DNA of 64,000 bases from UBA2112 sp964596695 (GCA_964596695.1 CAZQVE010000001.1:186001-250000), one strand, 5' to 3'; positions 1 through 8,505 are shown, counted from the first letter of the stretch. Translations and numbers: made by a program. Notes: a model not told the origin generated them from the letters alone.

Positions 1-595
1 TTTCGGTAATCAAGTCGTCGCTCACGGTGGCCATATCGGCGACGCGGCCTTTGCTCGACACGACTTCGCTTAAGTCGACGTCTTTGATCTCTTGCTGCGA
101 AAGAGAGATATAGTTCTGATAGAAGATACGGCTCTTGGCGTACTTTCTAGTGATATCCATCAGCGGATCGACATTTACGTAATCGTGCTCGGGCAGATCG
201 AAATAGTACGTATAGTCGATATGCGACTGCTTGAGCTTGACCGCCCCATGGTGGCCGATCACGAGGACGTCGTTTTTCGCCTGGTCGTAGCGTTCGACGA
301 ACTTGCGAATAAGCCGCTGGTCGATGTCGCCGCTCAGGCCGCCCTTGGCAGTAATGAGAATCAGCAGCTCTTTGTCGATGGGCGTTTCGTTCACCTGGCG
401 GCCAAAGTTGAACAGTACGTCCACGCGGATTTGCTTGTAGATGTTCCAAACTTCGTCGAAAAACTGGTTGCTGATGAGTACTTTGTTTTTCGTCTTGGCG
501 ATCTGCATACTGCTCAAACTTTCGAGCGCCGACGTAAGACTCACGACGGATCGTACGGCGTTTTCTTCTGCCTTGATTTCTAGCGGTCGCCTCAT
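1..595 (-). CDS. atpG: F1-type ATPase gamma subunit (3' end lost at window edge)
   Basis: This is the central rotor shaft of an F1-type ATPase. Only about 198 N-terminal residues lie in the window; the gene continues past base 1. The ATG at 595 follows a GGAGAC Shine-Dalgarno. The N-terminus keeps the gamma pattern (an amphipathic helix, then a Rossmann-like segment with LLILITAKGGLSGDID) but is divergent: the segment SLTSALESLSSMQIAKTKN replaces the usual ITKAMKMVAA helix. It lies 40 bases after alpha in the same leftward operon, where gamma is expected. Identification rests on position plus partial sequence likeness; the C-terminal helix that would settle it is not visible. Confidence 0.82.
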   Translation of the reverse strand, partial: MRRPLEIKAEENAVRSVVSLTSALESLSSMQIAKTKNKVLISNQFFDEVWNIYKQIRVDVLFNFGRQVNETPIDKELLILITAKGGLSGDIDQRLIRKFVERYDQAKNDVLVIGHHGAVKLKQSHIDYTYYFDLPEHDYVNVDPLMDITRKYAKSRIFYQNYISLSQQEIKDVDLSEVVSSKGRVADMATVSDDLITE

Positions 596-635
596 AGTTT
601 GCGTCTCCGGCCAGTCTCTTCCTTATGGTTGCGCA

Positions 636-2282
636 TCATCTTTTGATCACCTCTTTGAGTGCACCCTCTAGTTCGTTCACGGCTCTATCCTGGACGCGGA
701 TGTCTTTCTCGTCTTGCTTTTCGGTAGGCTTCGTCCCTCCAGTCGGTTTATCGGTCGGTTCGTCTCCTTCCTCGGCGGCGGCGGCTTCCTCGGCCTGACG
801 CTTCTTTTCGGCGTCGAGCTTTGCTGCCTTTTCGATGGCGGCTTTTTTGACCTCGTCAATCGTCGTCACCTCAGCCTTAAGCGCTGCTTCGAGTTCGTCG
901 TAGTTGCCGTTGCCGTCTTTGTCTTCTTGCAGTTTTGGCGCATACTCGTGCACTCGAGCTTTGAGCGTCTCGACATCGATAACTTCCTCGGGCTTGCTGT
1001 TTAGTACGATACTCATCAGGAACTGCTGCTCGACGAAGTTGTAAATCTCGCCGACCCCTTGGTTCATAAGCTTAAAGAGCACCTTACCCTTGTCGTAATC
1101 GGCCTGTGCCTGCGGACTAAGCTCGGTACCGAAGTGGGCATACTCCTCGGCGGTACGATAGCCGGAAAGTGTCTGGTTGAGCTTGTCGGCCTGAGCTTTT
1201 TGGCGTTTGTTTTGACCAACACCACCGACACGCGTCACCGACAGACCCGTGCTTACCGCCGGACGCATGGTGTCCTTAAAGATTTGGGCGTCCAAAATCC
1301 ATTGGCCGTCCGTGATGGACATGATGTTCGTCGGGAGATACGCGGTAATATCGCCGCCCGGCGCGTAGACGATCGGGATAACCGTCTGGCTGGCATGGTT
1401 CGCCTCTGTCTTGCCCGCACGCTCCAGTAGGCTGGAGTGTGTGTAGAACATGTCGCCCGGATACGAGTCGCGGCCTGGCGAGACGCCTGCGATCAGCGAG
1501 ATTTCGCGATATGCCTGCGCGTGCGCCGTCAGGTCGTCGTAGATGACTATCGTGTCCATGTTGAGCTTGTGCCAAAAATACTCGCCGTGCGCGGCGCCGA
1601 CATACGGTACCAAATAGGTGAGGATAAGCGATTCAAACGAGTTACTGACCACGACAACGGCCTTTTTGAGGGCGTCGTTTTTGGCTAGGTTACTGACGAG
1701 CTCCGCCACATCATGCTGACGCTTGGCGATCAGGACGTAAATGACGGTGACATCGGTGTTTTTCTGATTTATGGCCAGCTGCGCCGCCAGCGCCGTCTTG
1801 CCTACCTTGCTGTCACCCAGCATGGCCATGCGCTGCCCGCGTGCCAGGCTGTATTCCAGGTCGAGAATCGCCACGCCCGTTTCGATTGGTGTGTCGAGCA
1901 GTTCACGTTCGTAAAGCATCGGCGCCGGATGAAAGACATCCCATTCTTGGTCGGCGACGATTTCGCCCTTGCCATCGAGCGGCTCGCCAAACACGTTTAC
2001 CACGCGGCCGATGAAATTTTTGCCAACCGGCGTCATGATATCGCGCGCCTCGATAACGCATACCGCGCCAATACTGAGTTGCACCGGGTCAAGCTTCATG
2101 ACGATAACGTGATCTTCGAATACCTGGTGGACGTATCCACGGGTGTCGTCTTCGAACCGCACCGTCGCGTGAACGTTGGTCGGTTGCAGGCCTTTGACAC
2201 TGACCATGAATGAGTCGATACCGATAACTTCGCCGACTGGGTTGCCAGCAGCAACCAACTTCTCGAATTTAGAAGAACTCAT
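636..2282 (-). CDS. atpA: F1-type ATPase alpha subunit with charged C-terminal extension
   Basis: A 548-residue alpha subunit, the non-catalytic nucleotide-binding partner of beta in the F1 head. It has an N-terminal beta-barrel (about 1-95), a nucleotide-binding domain with a P-loop GDSKVGKTAL near residue 157 (the usual form is GDRQTGKT), a DSYPGDMFY segment, and SVTRVGG carrying the arginine finger offered to beta. After the helical domain there is an extra tail from about residue 470, rich in K, E and A and then T, P and K, which makes it longer than the usual roughly 505 residues. It overlaps the delta gene by 4 bases (ATGA), so translation is coupled. The family call is secure; the divergent P-loop and tail are unusual. 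Confidence 0.95.
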   Translation of the reverse strand: MSSSKFEKLVAAGNPVGEVIGIDSFMVSVKGLQPTNVHATVRFEDDTRGYVHQVFEDHVIVMKLDPVQLSIGAVCVIEARDIMTPVGKNFIGRVVNVFGEPLDGKGEIVADQEWDVFHPAPMLYERELLDTPIETGVAILDLEYSLARGQRMAMLGDSKVGKTALAAQLAINQKNTDVTVIYVLIAKRQHDVAELVSNLAKNDALKKAVVVVSNSFESLILTYLVPYVGAAHGEYFWHKLNMDTIVIYDDLTAHAQAYREISLIAGVSPGRDSYPGDMFYTHSSLLERAGKTEANHASQTVIPIVYAPGGDITAYLPTNIMSITDGQWILDAQIFKDTMRPAVSTGLSVTRVGGVGQNKRQKAQADKLNQTLSGYRTAEEYAHFGTELSPQAQADYDKGKVLFKLMNQGVGEIYNFVEQQFLMSIVLNSKPEEVIDVETLKARVHEYAPKLQEDKDGNGNYDELEAALKAEVTTIDEVKKAAIEKAAKLDAEKKRQAEEAAAAEEGDEPTDKPTGGTKPTEKQDEKDIRVQDRAVNELEGALKEVIKR

Positions 2283-2782
2283 TTCGAAAGCTCCTTGATA
2301 AGCAGGTCGCGGCTGCCCTGCAGCTTGGCGCGCAGGCTGAGGTCATGTACATGGTTGGGTGTACGCAGATATACGCCCGCCACGAGTGCTGGCTGCAGAC
2401 CGGTCGCGATGACCGCCTGCGGATGGACAGATTGGCGGAGCCATAGTGCCAACTGGCCCAAACTTTCCGGGTCGGCCTCGGTCGCGAATGTCATATGGAT
2501 AACCGGCGCTTTGTCCTTGAGCAGCCGTAGTTGCCTGATAACTTCGCTGCGCTCACGACTATCCTTGAACTGCAATTGATTCACCTGCAAAAACTGCGTG
2601 AAACGCTCCGATACAGACAGCGTCGTGTCGTCTGACACGCCCGCTTGAGCCCTGGTGGAGACCGTGGTCAGCTCGCCATCGAGGCGTTCTGCCTCGCGAA
2701 CCAAGTGGGCAATATCAATCTTGCTCACCACGTTTGCTGGCAGTGTGAAATCGCTGTATGTCTTCGCTACCTTCTCGCTCAT
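2279..2782 (-). CDS. atpH: F1-type ATPase delta-like subunit
   Basis: A 167-residue protein in the position of delta (OSCP), which ties the top of F1 to the peripheral stalk. The C-terminal part has the delta pattern, with a beta strand holding IATGLQPALVAGVYLRTPN followed by a short strand and a last helix ending in SRDLLIKEL. The N-terminal six-helix bundle is less recognisable. It overlaps the upstream b-like gene and the downstream alpha gene by 4 bases each, so the stalk and head are made from coupled reading frames. Length is slightly below the usual 175-180 residues. The call comes from order plus C-terminal likeness. Confidence 0.8.
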   Translation of the reverse strand: MSEKVAKTYSDFTLPANVVSKIDIAHLVREAERLDGELTTVSTRAQAGVSDDTTLSVSERFTQFLQVNQLQFKDSRERSEVIRQLRLLKDKAPVIHMTFATEADPESLGQLALWLRQSVHPQAVIATGLQPALVAGVYLRTPNHVHDLSLRAKLQGSRDLLIKELSK

Positions 2783-3537
2783 AGTTTCATGTCGTCCGCG
2801 ATCGCTTGTTTGTTTTCTTCCATCTGCTTGATGATTGCTGGCAGCTGCGCCTTGATATCGTACTGATCACCCACCGCGTCCAGTAGATAATGCTCGATGA
2901 CTTGCGCCATGTTTTGCTGGAACGTATCGACGACCATTGCCTTTTGGTCGGCGATTGTCTTCTCCAACATGGAGCTAAGCTGTTCGTGCTGCTCGCGCAG
3001 GGCATGAGCGCTGCGGTTCAGAGCCTGCATAGCGGCGTCCTGCGCTTCTTTCATCTCGATAACCTGAGCTTGTTTGTCCTGCAGGGCGGACGTCAGCATG
3101 GCATCCTGGTTGGCGACGCTTTTTTCAAGCGAGAGGGCGAGCTGTTGGTGCTGCTGCTCAAGCGCTTGAGCGCTGCGGCCAAGTGCTTGCAACGCCAAAT
3201 CCTTGGCGTCGTTCATGGTCTTGCTGTATTCGACGAACTGTTCGTCGAGTTGCTTGGCGATGTGTTCGCGTAACTCGGCATTGACTCGGTTGATCTCGGT
3301 GAATTGTTCGTCGAGTTGGCGGGCTACGTGCTGTTTGAGTTCGGTGCTGACATAGGTGACAGTCGCGTCGAGATCTTGTTTGAAGAGCGCCGCGTTTTCG
3401 TTGATGACGCGTTCAAAATACAAGCGGCCGCGATTTTTCAGATCTTCGCGGAATTCGTCGTCAAATACCAGCTCGACGGCGTCGAGTGCCGGGTCGGACG
3501 ACTTTTTGTGTCCCTTTTTGCCCTGAAACAGTCCCAT
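2779..3537 (-). CDS. Membrane-free coiled-coil protein in the position of ATPase subunit b
   Basis: A 252-residue, almost wholly helical and charged protein located where atpF would be. No hydrophobic segment is present, so it cannot be anchored like a normal b subunit. It has internal repeats: two copies of about 22 residues containing KQLDEQF, then two copies of about 54 residues around LGRSAQALEQQHQQL and LNRSAHALREQHEQL. The ATG at 3537 follows AGGTGG; an in-frame GTG at 3564 is possible but overlaps the upstream stop region. It overlaps delta by 4 bases. It probably acts as a peripheral stalk or linker between F1 and the protein encoded just upstream, but that role is inferred from position and shape only. 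Confidence 0.6.
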   Translation of the reverse strand: MGLFQGKKGHKKSSDPALDAVELVFDDEFREDLKNRGRLYFERVINENAALFKQDLDATVTYVSTELKQHVARQLDEQFTEINRVNAELREHIAKQLDEQFVEYSKTMNDAKDLALQALGRSAQALEQQHQQLALSLEKSVANQDAMLTSALQDKQAQVIEMKEAQDAAMQALNRSAHALREQHEQLSSMLEKTIADQKAMVVDTFQQNMAQVIEHYLLDAVGDQYDIKAQLPAIIKQMEENKQAIADDMKL

Positions 3538-3567
3538 GTTAGTTTGAACCCACCTATTCCTCACCCT

Positions 3568-4416
3568 TTATAGCTTCAGTAGTAAATATACCGCAAACAG
3601 ACCAATAACCAAAATCAGTATGGCGGTCAAAATGATTTCGACCAGCGCGTGGAAAATCGATTTTTTGCTCATAGGGTTGCGACCGATCGAGATAACGCTG
3701 TTGCGAACACCGGCGTAGAGCACGGCGATGGCCGTAATCAGGCTGACGGCCGTGATACCGAGGCTGATGTATATGCGGATCGGACTCACCTTTTTCTCGG
3801 CGATCTGCTGCCCCAGACGCTGCAGAAAATCAGGCAGGTCTGCCTTGGTGCTCTTTTCGTTTGGATTATGCCTGATGTCGATAGTAACCGGTACGCTGCC
3901 GAGCGTGACGGTGCGGTTCGTCTTGCCGGTCGTGTCCTTGAGCGTTGCCGTCCCAAGCGTCAAACCCTTGCCGTCAAACGGCTTCTGCGCGCGGCCAAAT
4001 ACCGTACTCTGCTCCTTTGAGGTGCCTGCTTTCATGGCGACACCGTCGACAGATGACATCGTAATGTAGTCACCGCTCTTGATAGCGCCGTTTTGCGTAC
4101 TGACCAGCACGTCGTACGTACCCGAAACAGCGACGAATGTCTCGTTTTCGACATCACCGCTCGACAACGTGAGCGGCACCTGGCGAGGATCCACGACCAC
4201 GCCGAACATGTTTTGTAGCTCAGACTGAGCCGCGGCCTTGACGCGGTCAGAATTCTTGCCGGTCAACTCGACGATCGTGCCCGGACTAAGCGGTGCGTCA
4301 GCGGCATATCCTTGGACGCTGCCTCCGCCATATTTCGCGGCGGCGATGGGCAACGCGACAGAAGCGGCAATGCCGATGGCAGCCGCAAATGCAAAAATAG
4401 CCCGTGGTACGTTCAC
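3568..4416 (-). CDS. Secreted beta-domain protein with c-subunit-like membrane hairpin, first gene of the F1 operon
   Basis: A 282-residue protein: signal peptide (1-27, ending in PIAAA), an external beta-rich domain (about 35-185, with SPGTIVEL and SGDYITMSS like peptidase-G2-type surface domains), and two C-terminal membrane helices (about 213-237 and 256-280). The short loop between them is basic and contains GRNP (245-248); the second helix starts ALVEII with a glutamate at 260. ATPase c subunits have the same topology, an R-Q/N-P loop and a membrane carboxylate, though here the loop-to-glutamate distance is 12 rather than about 18. GTG start after AAGGAGG. It heads the operon in place of atpB and atpE. 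The c-like role is inference; a plain CPR membrane protein is the alternative. Confidence 0.6.
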   Translation of the reverse strand: MNVPRAIFAFAAAIGIAASVALPIAAAKYGGGSVQGYAADAPLSPGTIVELTGKNSDRVKAAAQSELQNMFGVVVDPRQVPLTLSSGDVENETFVAVSGTYDVLVSTQNGAIKSGDYITMSSVDGVAMKAGTSKEQSTVFGRAQKPFDGKGLTLGTATLKDTTGKTNRTVTLGSVPVTIDIRHNPNEKSTKADLPDFLQRLGQQIAEKKVSPIRIYISLGITAVSLITAIAVLYAGVRNSVISIGRNPMSKKSIFHALVEIILTAILILVIGLFAVYLLLKL

Positions 4417-4458
4417 CGTTCCGTGTCCTCCTTACGCTCCGCTCGTGCGCTTGGGGCT

Positions 4459-4464
4459 ATTATA
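4459..4464 (-). promoter_or_regulatory. -10 element of the F1-like ATPase operon
   Basis: Reading leftward, TATAAT is preceded by TGC, giving an extended -10. No good -35 is seen at 17 bases. Transcription would start near 4452, leaving about 35 bases before the GTG at 4416, which has its own AAGGAGG site. Confidence 0.6.
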
Positions 4465-4621
4465 GCATAAACGGCATGCTGTTTGGGCCAACCAAAAATC
4501 ATTGCCACCTCAAGAAGCTTGTGGTAAAATTTTGACAAGCTTTGATGGACCACCACACGTCTGAGTGAAATAAACATTTTTTATCTCGTAACAGAGACAA
4601 AAACTGTAAATAAACACCAAA

Positions 4622-6643
4622 ATGCAAGTGTGGTATAACATCTCCACTATTTTTAAACGACGCTATGCACTGCGATACGCAGGGCTTATAGCACTATGTA
4701 TTGCGTTTATTACAACGTTATTATTTAATGTGACTTCGCACGCTGCACCCGGCGTCAATCAGACTCTCAGCTTCCAAGGACGACTCTTGTCGTCCTCTGG
4801 TGCTGTCGTACCAGACGGCCACTACAACATGCAGTTCAAGATTTATCAAAACGGTGACGGCACGAAGGCCGGTGACACCGGCGGCACCGGCGGCGAGCTC
4901 AAGTGGACCGAGAGCTACGTCAATGCCAACGCCAGTGCGGGCGTTGAGATCAAGAACGGCTTCTTCTCGGTCAACCTCGGTTCGCTCAATCCGTTTGGCA
5001 CGCAGGTTGATTGGAATCAGGATACCCTGTGGCTCTCGATGAACATCGCTGGCACGGCTGGCGACTGCACCACCTTCGGCAGCGGCACCTGTGCGGCTGA
5101 CGGCGAGATGTTGCCGATGCGGCAGATTACCTCGACGCCATTCGCGCTAAACTCCGGCATGGTTGGCGGTAAGACGGCCGACGAGCTCGCCCAGCTGGGT
5201 CAGGGTGTCCAGACCGACACGAGTGACAACAGCAGCCTCTTTATCAACAAAACCGGCACCGGCAATCTGATCCAACTGCAAAACACAGCGACTGACATCT
5301 TTACCATCACCAACGCCGGTGACGTGACACTTGGCAGCAACGCCGACCACACGATCTCGGTCGGTGCTTCGGCGGAAGACATCGACGGTATGCAGCTGAC
5401 TCTAGCGGCGGGAGCAGGCGGCAGCGGTACCGGCAGTGCCGGCGGTGAGCTTGTGCTTTCCGGTGGAGACGGCGGTGGCGCCAATGCCAACGGCGGCAAT
5501 ATCACACTGTCTGGCGGCACCGGCACTGGCACCGGTGTATCCGGTCTGGTTATCATGGGCACGCCAACCTTCTCGACCACGACCGATGATGCCAACTGTT
5601 ACGCGAGCGGTGCTTTGGTCGCGCTCAGCTGTACGATTGCCGAGTCAAGCGTCAACGGCACGTCCGCGATTCTCGTCGGCTTCAGTGCCGACAACCAAAC
5701 CGCTACCCTACCTGATCCGACCATCACGACCGCCGGACGTATCGTCTACGTCTTGGCGGCCGATAACTCCAAGGACTTCACGCTATCCATGAACGGTGGT
5801 GGCGCTGGCAACGAGATTATCCTGCAGCAAAACACCGCCACCGCCCTGATATGGAACGGTGCCGACTGGCTCGTCGCGTCCGGTTCGACAGCGCTTCAGG
5901 GCAACAAAGCCGTCGACGGCTCGATTCCGAACGTCCAGATCGGTGATGGTGCCGACAACGGTGTAACGACGCTCCTGACCCTTGACCATGCAGCTGCCGC
6001 GCCATCTGTCACTGACGACCAGGCACTGCTCGGCAGCATGTACTACGACACGACGCTCGGCGAGCTGCAGTGTTACGAAACCGACGGCTGGGGATCTTGT
6101 AGCGCAGCACCCGACACCTTTATCACGCTCAGCCCAACCTACAGCAATGCCGTCATGCATGGCGACGACACCGGTACCATGACTGTCGATCTCTGCTCCG
6201 ACGGCCTAGGTATCAACGACGCCGACGACGGTACCAATATCTGCGGCACCAACGAAACGTACAACTTCTACGGCTGGACCTCCGACCAGACAACCAACCA
6301 AACCCGCAGTATCTTCGTCACCTACCAGTTGCCGACGACGTTCAAGGAATTCGTCGACAGCAGCACGTCGTTGATGGGCCGTACCGATAGTTCTGATTCC
6401 AGCGTCACGTATCAGGTATACCGCAACAACGGCAGCAGCGGCTTGATTGCCTGCGGCTCGGCGACATCGGTATCGACCGGTGCGCAGACAACGTGGCAGA
6501 AGGCCACCGCCTCTAGCTCGGCCGATCCGTCGAACTGTAGTTTCGAGGCTGGCGACAGTATTATCTTCGAGATTGACCTTACCGCGAAAAACGACGCCAA
6601 TGCCTATGTTAGTAACCTAAACTTCGCCTTTAGCAATGATTAG
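4622..6643 (+). CDS. Large secreted beta-strand surface protein
   Basis: A 673-residue predicted cell-surface protein. It has a signal or anchor helix at about 18-38 ending in SHAAP, then a domain beginning LSFQGRLLSSSGAVVPDG that recurs at the N-terminus of CPR surface proteins. The middle (about 205-330) is Gly/Ala/Ser/Thr/Asp-rich and looks like stacked beta strands. A C-terminal globular beta domain with several cysteines follows (about 500-673). The closest kind is a phage-tail-fibre or adhesin-like protein, plausibly for contact with a host bacterium. It has no enzyme motif. It is the first rightward gene, divergent from the ATPase operon. Function is not established; the surface location is well supported. 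Confidence 0.7.
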   Translation: MQVWYNISTIFKRRYALRYAGLIALCIAFITTLLFNVTSHAAPGVNQTLSFQGRLLSSSGAVVPDGHYNMQFKIYQNGDGTKAGDTGGTGGELKWTESYVNANASAGVEIKNGFFSVNLGSLNPFGTQVDWNQDTLWLSMNIAGTAGDCTTFGSGTCAADGEMLPMRQITSTPFALNSGMVGGKTADELAQLGQGVQTDTSDNSSLFINKTGTGNLIQLQNTATDIFTITNAGDVTLGSNADHTISVGASAEDIDGMQLTLAAGAGGSGTGSAGGELVLSGGDGGGANANGGNITLSGGTGTGTGVSGLVIMGTPTFSTTTDDANCYASGALVALSCTIAESSVNGTSAILVGFSADNQTATLPDPTITTAGRIVYVLAADNSKDFTLSMNGGGAGNEIILQQNTATALIWNGADWLVASGSTALQGNKAVDGSIPNVQIGDGADNGVTTLLTLDHAAAAPSVTDDQALLGSMYYDTTLGELQCYETDGWGSCSAAPDTFITLSPTYSNAVMHGDDTGTMTVDLCSDGLGINDADDGTNICGTNETYNFYGWTSDQTTNQTRSIFVTYQLPTTFKEFVDSSTSLMGRTDSSDSSVTYQVYRNNGSSGLIACGSATSVSTGAQTTWQKATASSSADPSNCSFEAGDSIIFEIDLTAKNDANAYVSNLNFAFSND

Positions 6644-7292
6644 CAATAGCCATCCCCGTTATGCTAAACTGACAGTAGTCGTGGAATTCAAGAGACTGAT
6701 CAGATACTACGGAGATGGGCTGCCAAAAATCGCATTGCCATCCTTTGCGTCGGTCTCGGTGCATGTTCGCCGACTCCTCAGCGGCAGACGGACCGTCGTC
6801 GTGGCGAGGCTCGTCGTTATCGCGGTCATCGGCTTTCTGGCAATAAGCGCTGTTATCACCCACTTGAATTCCGCTAAGAACTCCGAGCAGGCCAACTACA
6901 CGACCAAAGCGTACGAAAGCCCTCAGTATGCGACGGTTCTGCCTGACGGCAAATCTGCCAACGAATTTGGCGGTTGGCGACGAGTCAGTCCGCAAAACGA
7001 CGCGCCGGTCTATGCCTTTTCCGATACGGTTGGCGGCGTTCCTGTCAGCGTGAGCGAACAGCCGCTGCCTGCAGCATTCGCGAACGACCCCGAGAGCAAG
7101 GTTGCTGATCTAGCAGTGAAGTTCAGCGCCACGAACAAGCTCAAGGCAGGCGATACCTTTGTTTACGTCGGTACATCAGCCAAGGGTCCACAATCAGCCA
7201 TACTGACAAAGAACAATCTTCTTATTTTGATCAAGTCACAGAAAAAAATCTCCGACAAGGTGTGGTCTGCCTACGCCGCGTCGCTTCGCTAG
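6636..7292 (+). CDS. Membrane-anchored unknown protein
   Basis: Up to 218 residues. A long basic N-terminal stretch leads to one membrane helix (about 58-76, VARLVVIAVIGFLAI), followed by an outside domain of about 140 residues with no recognised motif. The ATG at 6636 overlaps the stop of the preceding surface-protein gene, which suggests co-expression, but no clear Shine-Dalgarno fixes the start and a later one is possible. The domain resembles small extracytoplasmic domains common in Saccharibacteria. Its stop shares a CTAG with the stop of the convergent gene. Confidence 0.6.
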   Translation: MISNSHPRYAKLTVVVEFKRLIRYYGDGLPKIALPSFASVSVHVRRLLSGRRTVVVARLVVIAVIGFLAISAVITHLNSAKNSEQANYTTKAYESPQYATVLPDGKSANEFGGWRRVSPQNDAPVYAFSDTVGGVPVSVSEQPLPAAFANDPESKVADLAVKFSATNKLKAGDTFVYVGTSAKGPQSAILTKNNLLILIKSQKKISDKVWSAYAASLR

Positions 7293-7795
7293 TTTTTTAT
7301 AACGGTCAGGTCTTTGGTGGCATGCGCCGAGGTACCATCGCTCATGCAGGTAACAGTCAGCGGCCACGTGCCTATCGGCGTACTTGGCAGCACCTTCCAC
7401 GACCACTTCGCGACGCCCGTCTTGTCGGCGCTTGTCGGTGCCAGCCCTACGCTCATCGGAACGCTGTGTTTGCCATAGTCCACCGATATAGAGCAGTTGG
7501 CTCCCGGAGTCGCATGAACAGTGAGCGCACCCATGGAATCGACTCTGATCGGTGACGACAAATACTGTATTTTGACAGAGGAATTCGACGATGTATCGCT
7601 GCTATCGCCCAGATTGATATACTGTACGCTCAGCGGCCGACCGGCGACTTGCTCCGTAAACCAGCTGTACGCCAGCTTTACACCGACGGGCACGGCAATT
7701 ATGACCACGACGGTAATGATGATGTCGCGAATCAGTTTGTTTTTATCCCGCTGCTTTACGTCTCTCTGGCGCGGCGCTTTTCGTAGTTCGAGCAT
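7289..7795 (-). CDS. Membrane-anchored protein with Ig-like outer domain
   Basis: A 168-residue protein with a basic start, one membrane helix (about 24-45, IIITVVVIIAVPVGVKLAY) and an outer domain of beta strands. The segment around GALTVHATPGANCSISVDYGK and the ending PIGTWPLTVTC look like a bacterial Ig-like or filament-type beta sandwich with two cysteines. It follows the next gene upstream by 15 bases in a leftward pair and has a weak AAGGCG site. No enzymatic motif. The similarly built protein at 37760-38293 may be a distant relative. Confidence 0.6.
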   Translation of the reverse strand: MLELRKAPRQRDVKQRDKNKLIRDIIITVVVIIAVPVGVKLAYSWFTEQVAGRPLSVQYINLGDSSDTSSNSSVKIQYLSSPIRVDSMGALTVHATPGANCSISVDYGKHSVPMSVGLAPTSADKTGVAKWSWKVLPSTPIGTWPLTVTCMSDGTSAHATKDLTVIKN

Positions 7796-7810
7796 ATGTT
7801 TGCGCCTTGG

Positions 7811-8440
7811 CTATTTATGGGAATCTTTATATTTGTTTATGAGTTGCGCCACTTTGCCGTCGGGTTTGAGATTTGTATAAAAGCGAATCTGGCTCTCTGA
7901 TATGATTATTGCGTCGCCAAGGCCATAGAGACCGTACGGATTACTGTCGGTAAATTTAACAAGTTCCTGAACCTTACTGGACGGCGTTTTCTGCAGATTG
8001 GTAGAGTCTGAGTCTGAGTCCGTGTCCGATGCCGAATCGGGCTTTTGCTGCAGTCCATAGACATCTGTTAGCTTCAGGTGCTTGTCGTCCACGACACTCA
8101 ACTTGCCAAAATACAATTGACCGTCGGTAAACGACACGGCCTGGTATTTGTGACTGTCAATCGTGACCGGAGCGCTTCCGCTTCCCTGCAGATAAGACAA
8201 CGCAAACGAACCGACGGCACCGATAACGAGACCAACAAGCAGCACGACGGCTGGCAGCACGAACTGTCGCCATGACTTTTTATCCTCGGCGACATGGCGG
8301 CGCGGCGCCGCATGATGTGCGGGTTTTGGCGCTTCTCCCACCGGTTTCGGTTCCTCAGCCTGCCTGCTAGCCGGTTCTGGTCTGGGTGAAGATCTCCTAC
8401 CTACCGACCGCGACGGCACTCGGAAAGGTCCCTCATCCAT
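7811..8440 (-). CDS. Membrane-anchored protein with Pro/Glu-rich cytoplasmic tail
   Basis: A 209-residue protein. Residues 1-55 are disordered and rich in Pro, Arg, Glu and His. One membrane helix (about 60-83, FVLPAVVLLVGLVIG) leads to an outer domain with the CPR-type segment YQAVSFTDGQLYFGKL, an acidic Asp/Ser stretch (about 136-150), and a terminal helix. The start ATG has a GGAGTGAC site. It is first of the leftward pair, behind a clear promoter. Function unknown; the outer segment resembles a family seen in many Saccharibacteria. Confidence 0.62.
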   Translation of the reverse strand: MDEGPFRVPSRSVGRRSSPRPEPASRQAEEPKPVGEAPKPAHHAAPRRHVAEDKKSWRQFVLPAVVLLVGLVIGAVGSFALSYLQGSGSAPVTIDSHKYQAVSFTDGQLYFGKLSVVDDKHLKLTDVYGLQQKPDSASDTDSDSDSTNLQKTPSSKVQELVKFTDSNPYGLYGLGDAIIISESQIRFYTNLKPDGKVAQLINKYKDSHK

Positions 8441-8475
8441 TATTTGTCACTCCAATCATCTGTTCCTTTTGCTCT

Positions 8476-8505
8476 ATCATAGCATAAGAATTATGGGGTT
8501 AACAA
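8476..8505 (-). promoter_or_regulatory. Promoter for the 8440 gene
   Basis: Reading leftward: -35 TTGTTA (8500-8505), an 18-base spacer, and -10 TATGAT (8476-8481) preceded by TGC. It almost touches the stop codon of the 8507 gene, so the two leftward units are closely packed but separately transcribed. Confidence 0.5.

Noticed and set aside
92..583. Rightward open frame of 163 codons over the gamma subunit gene
   Set aside because: It is a shadow of the leftward gamma gene; no family likeness and no ribosome site. The same holds for other long frames opposite alpha, b-like, glmS and the phosphoesterase gene.
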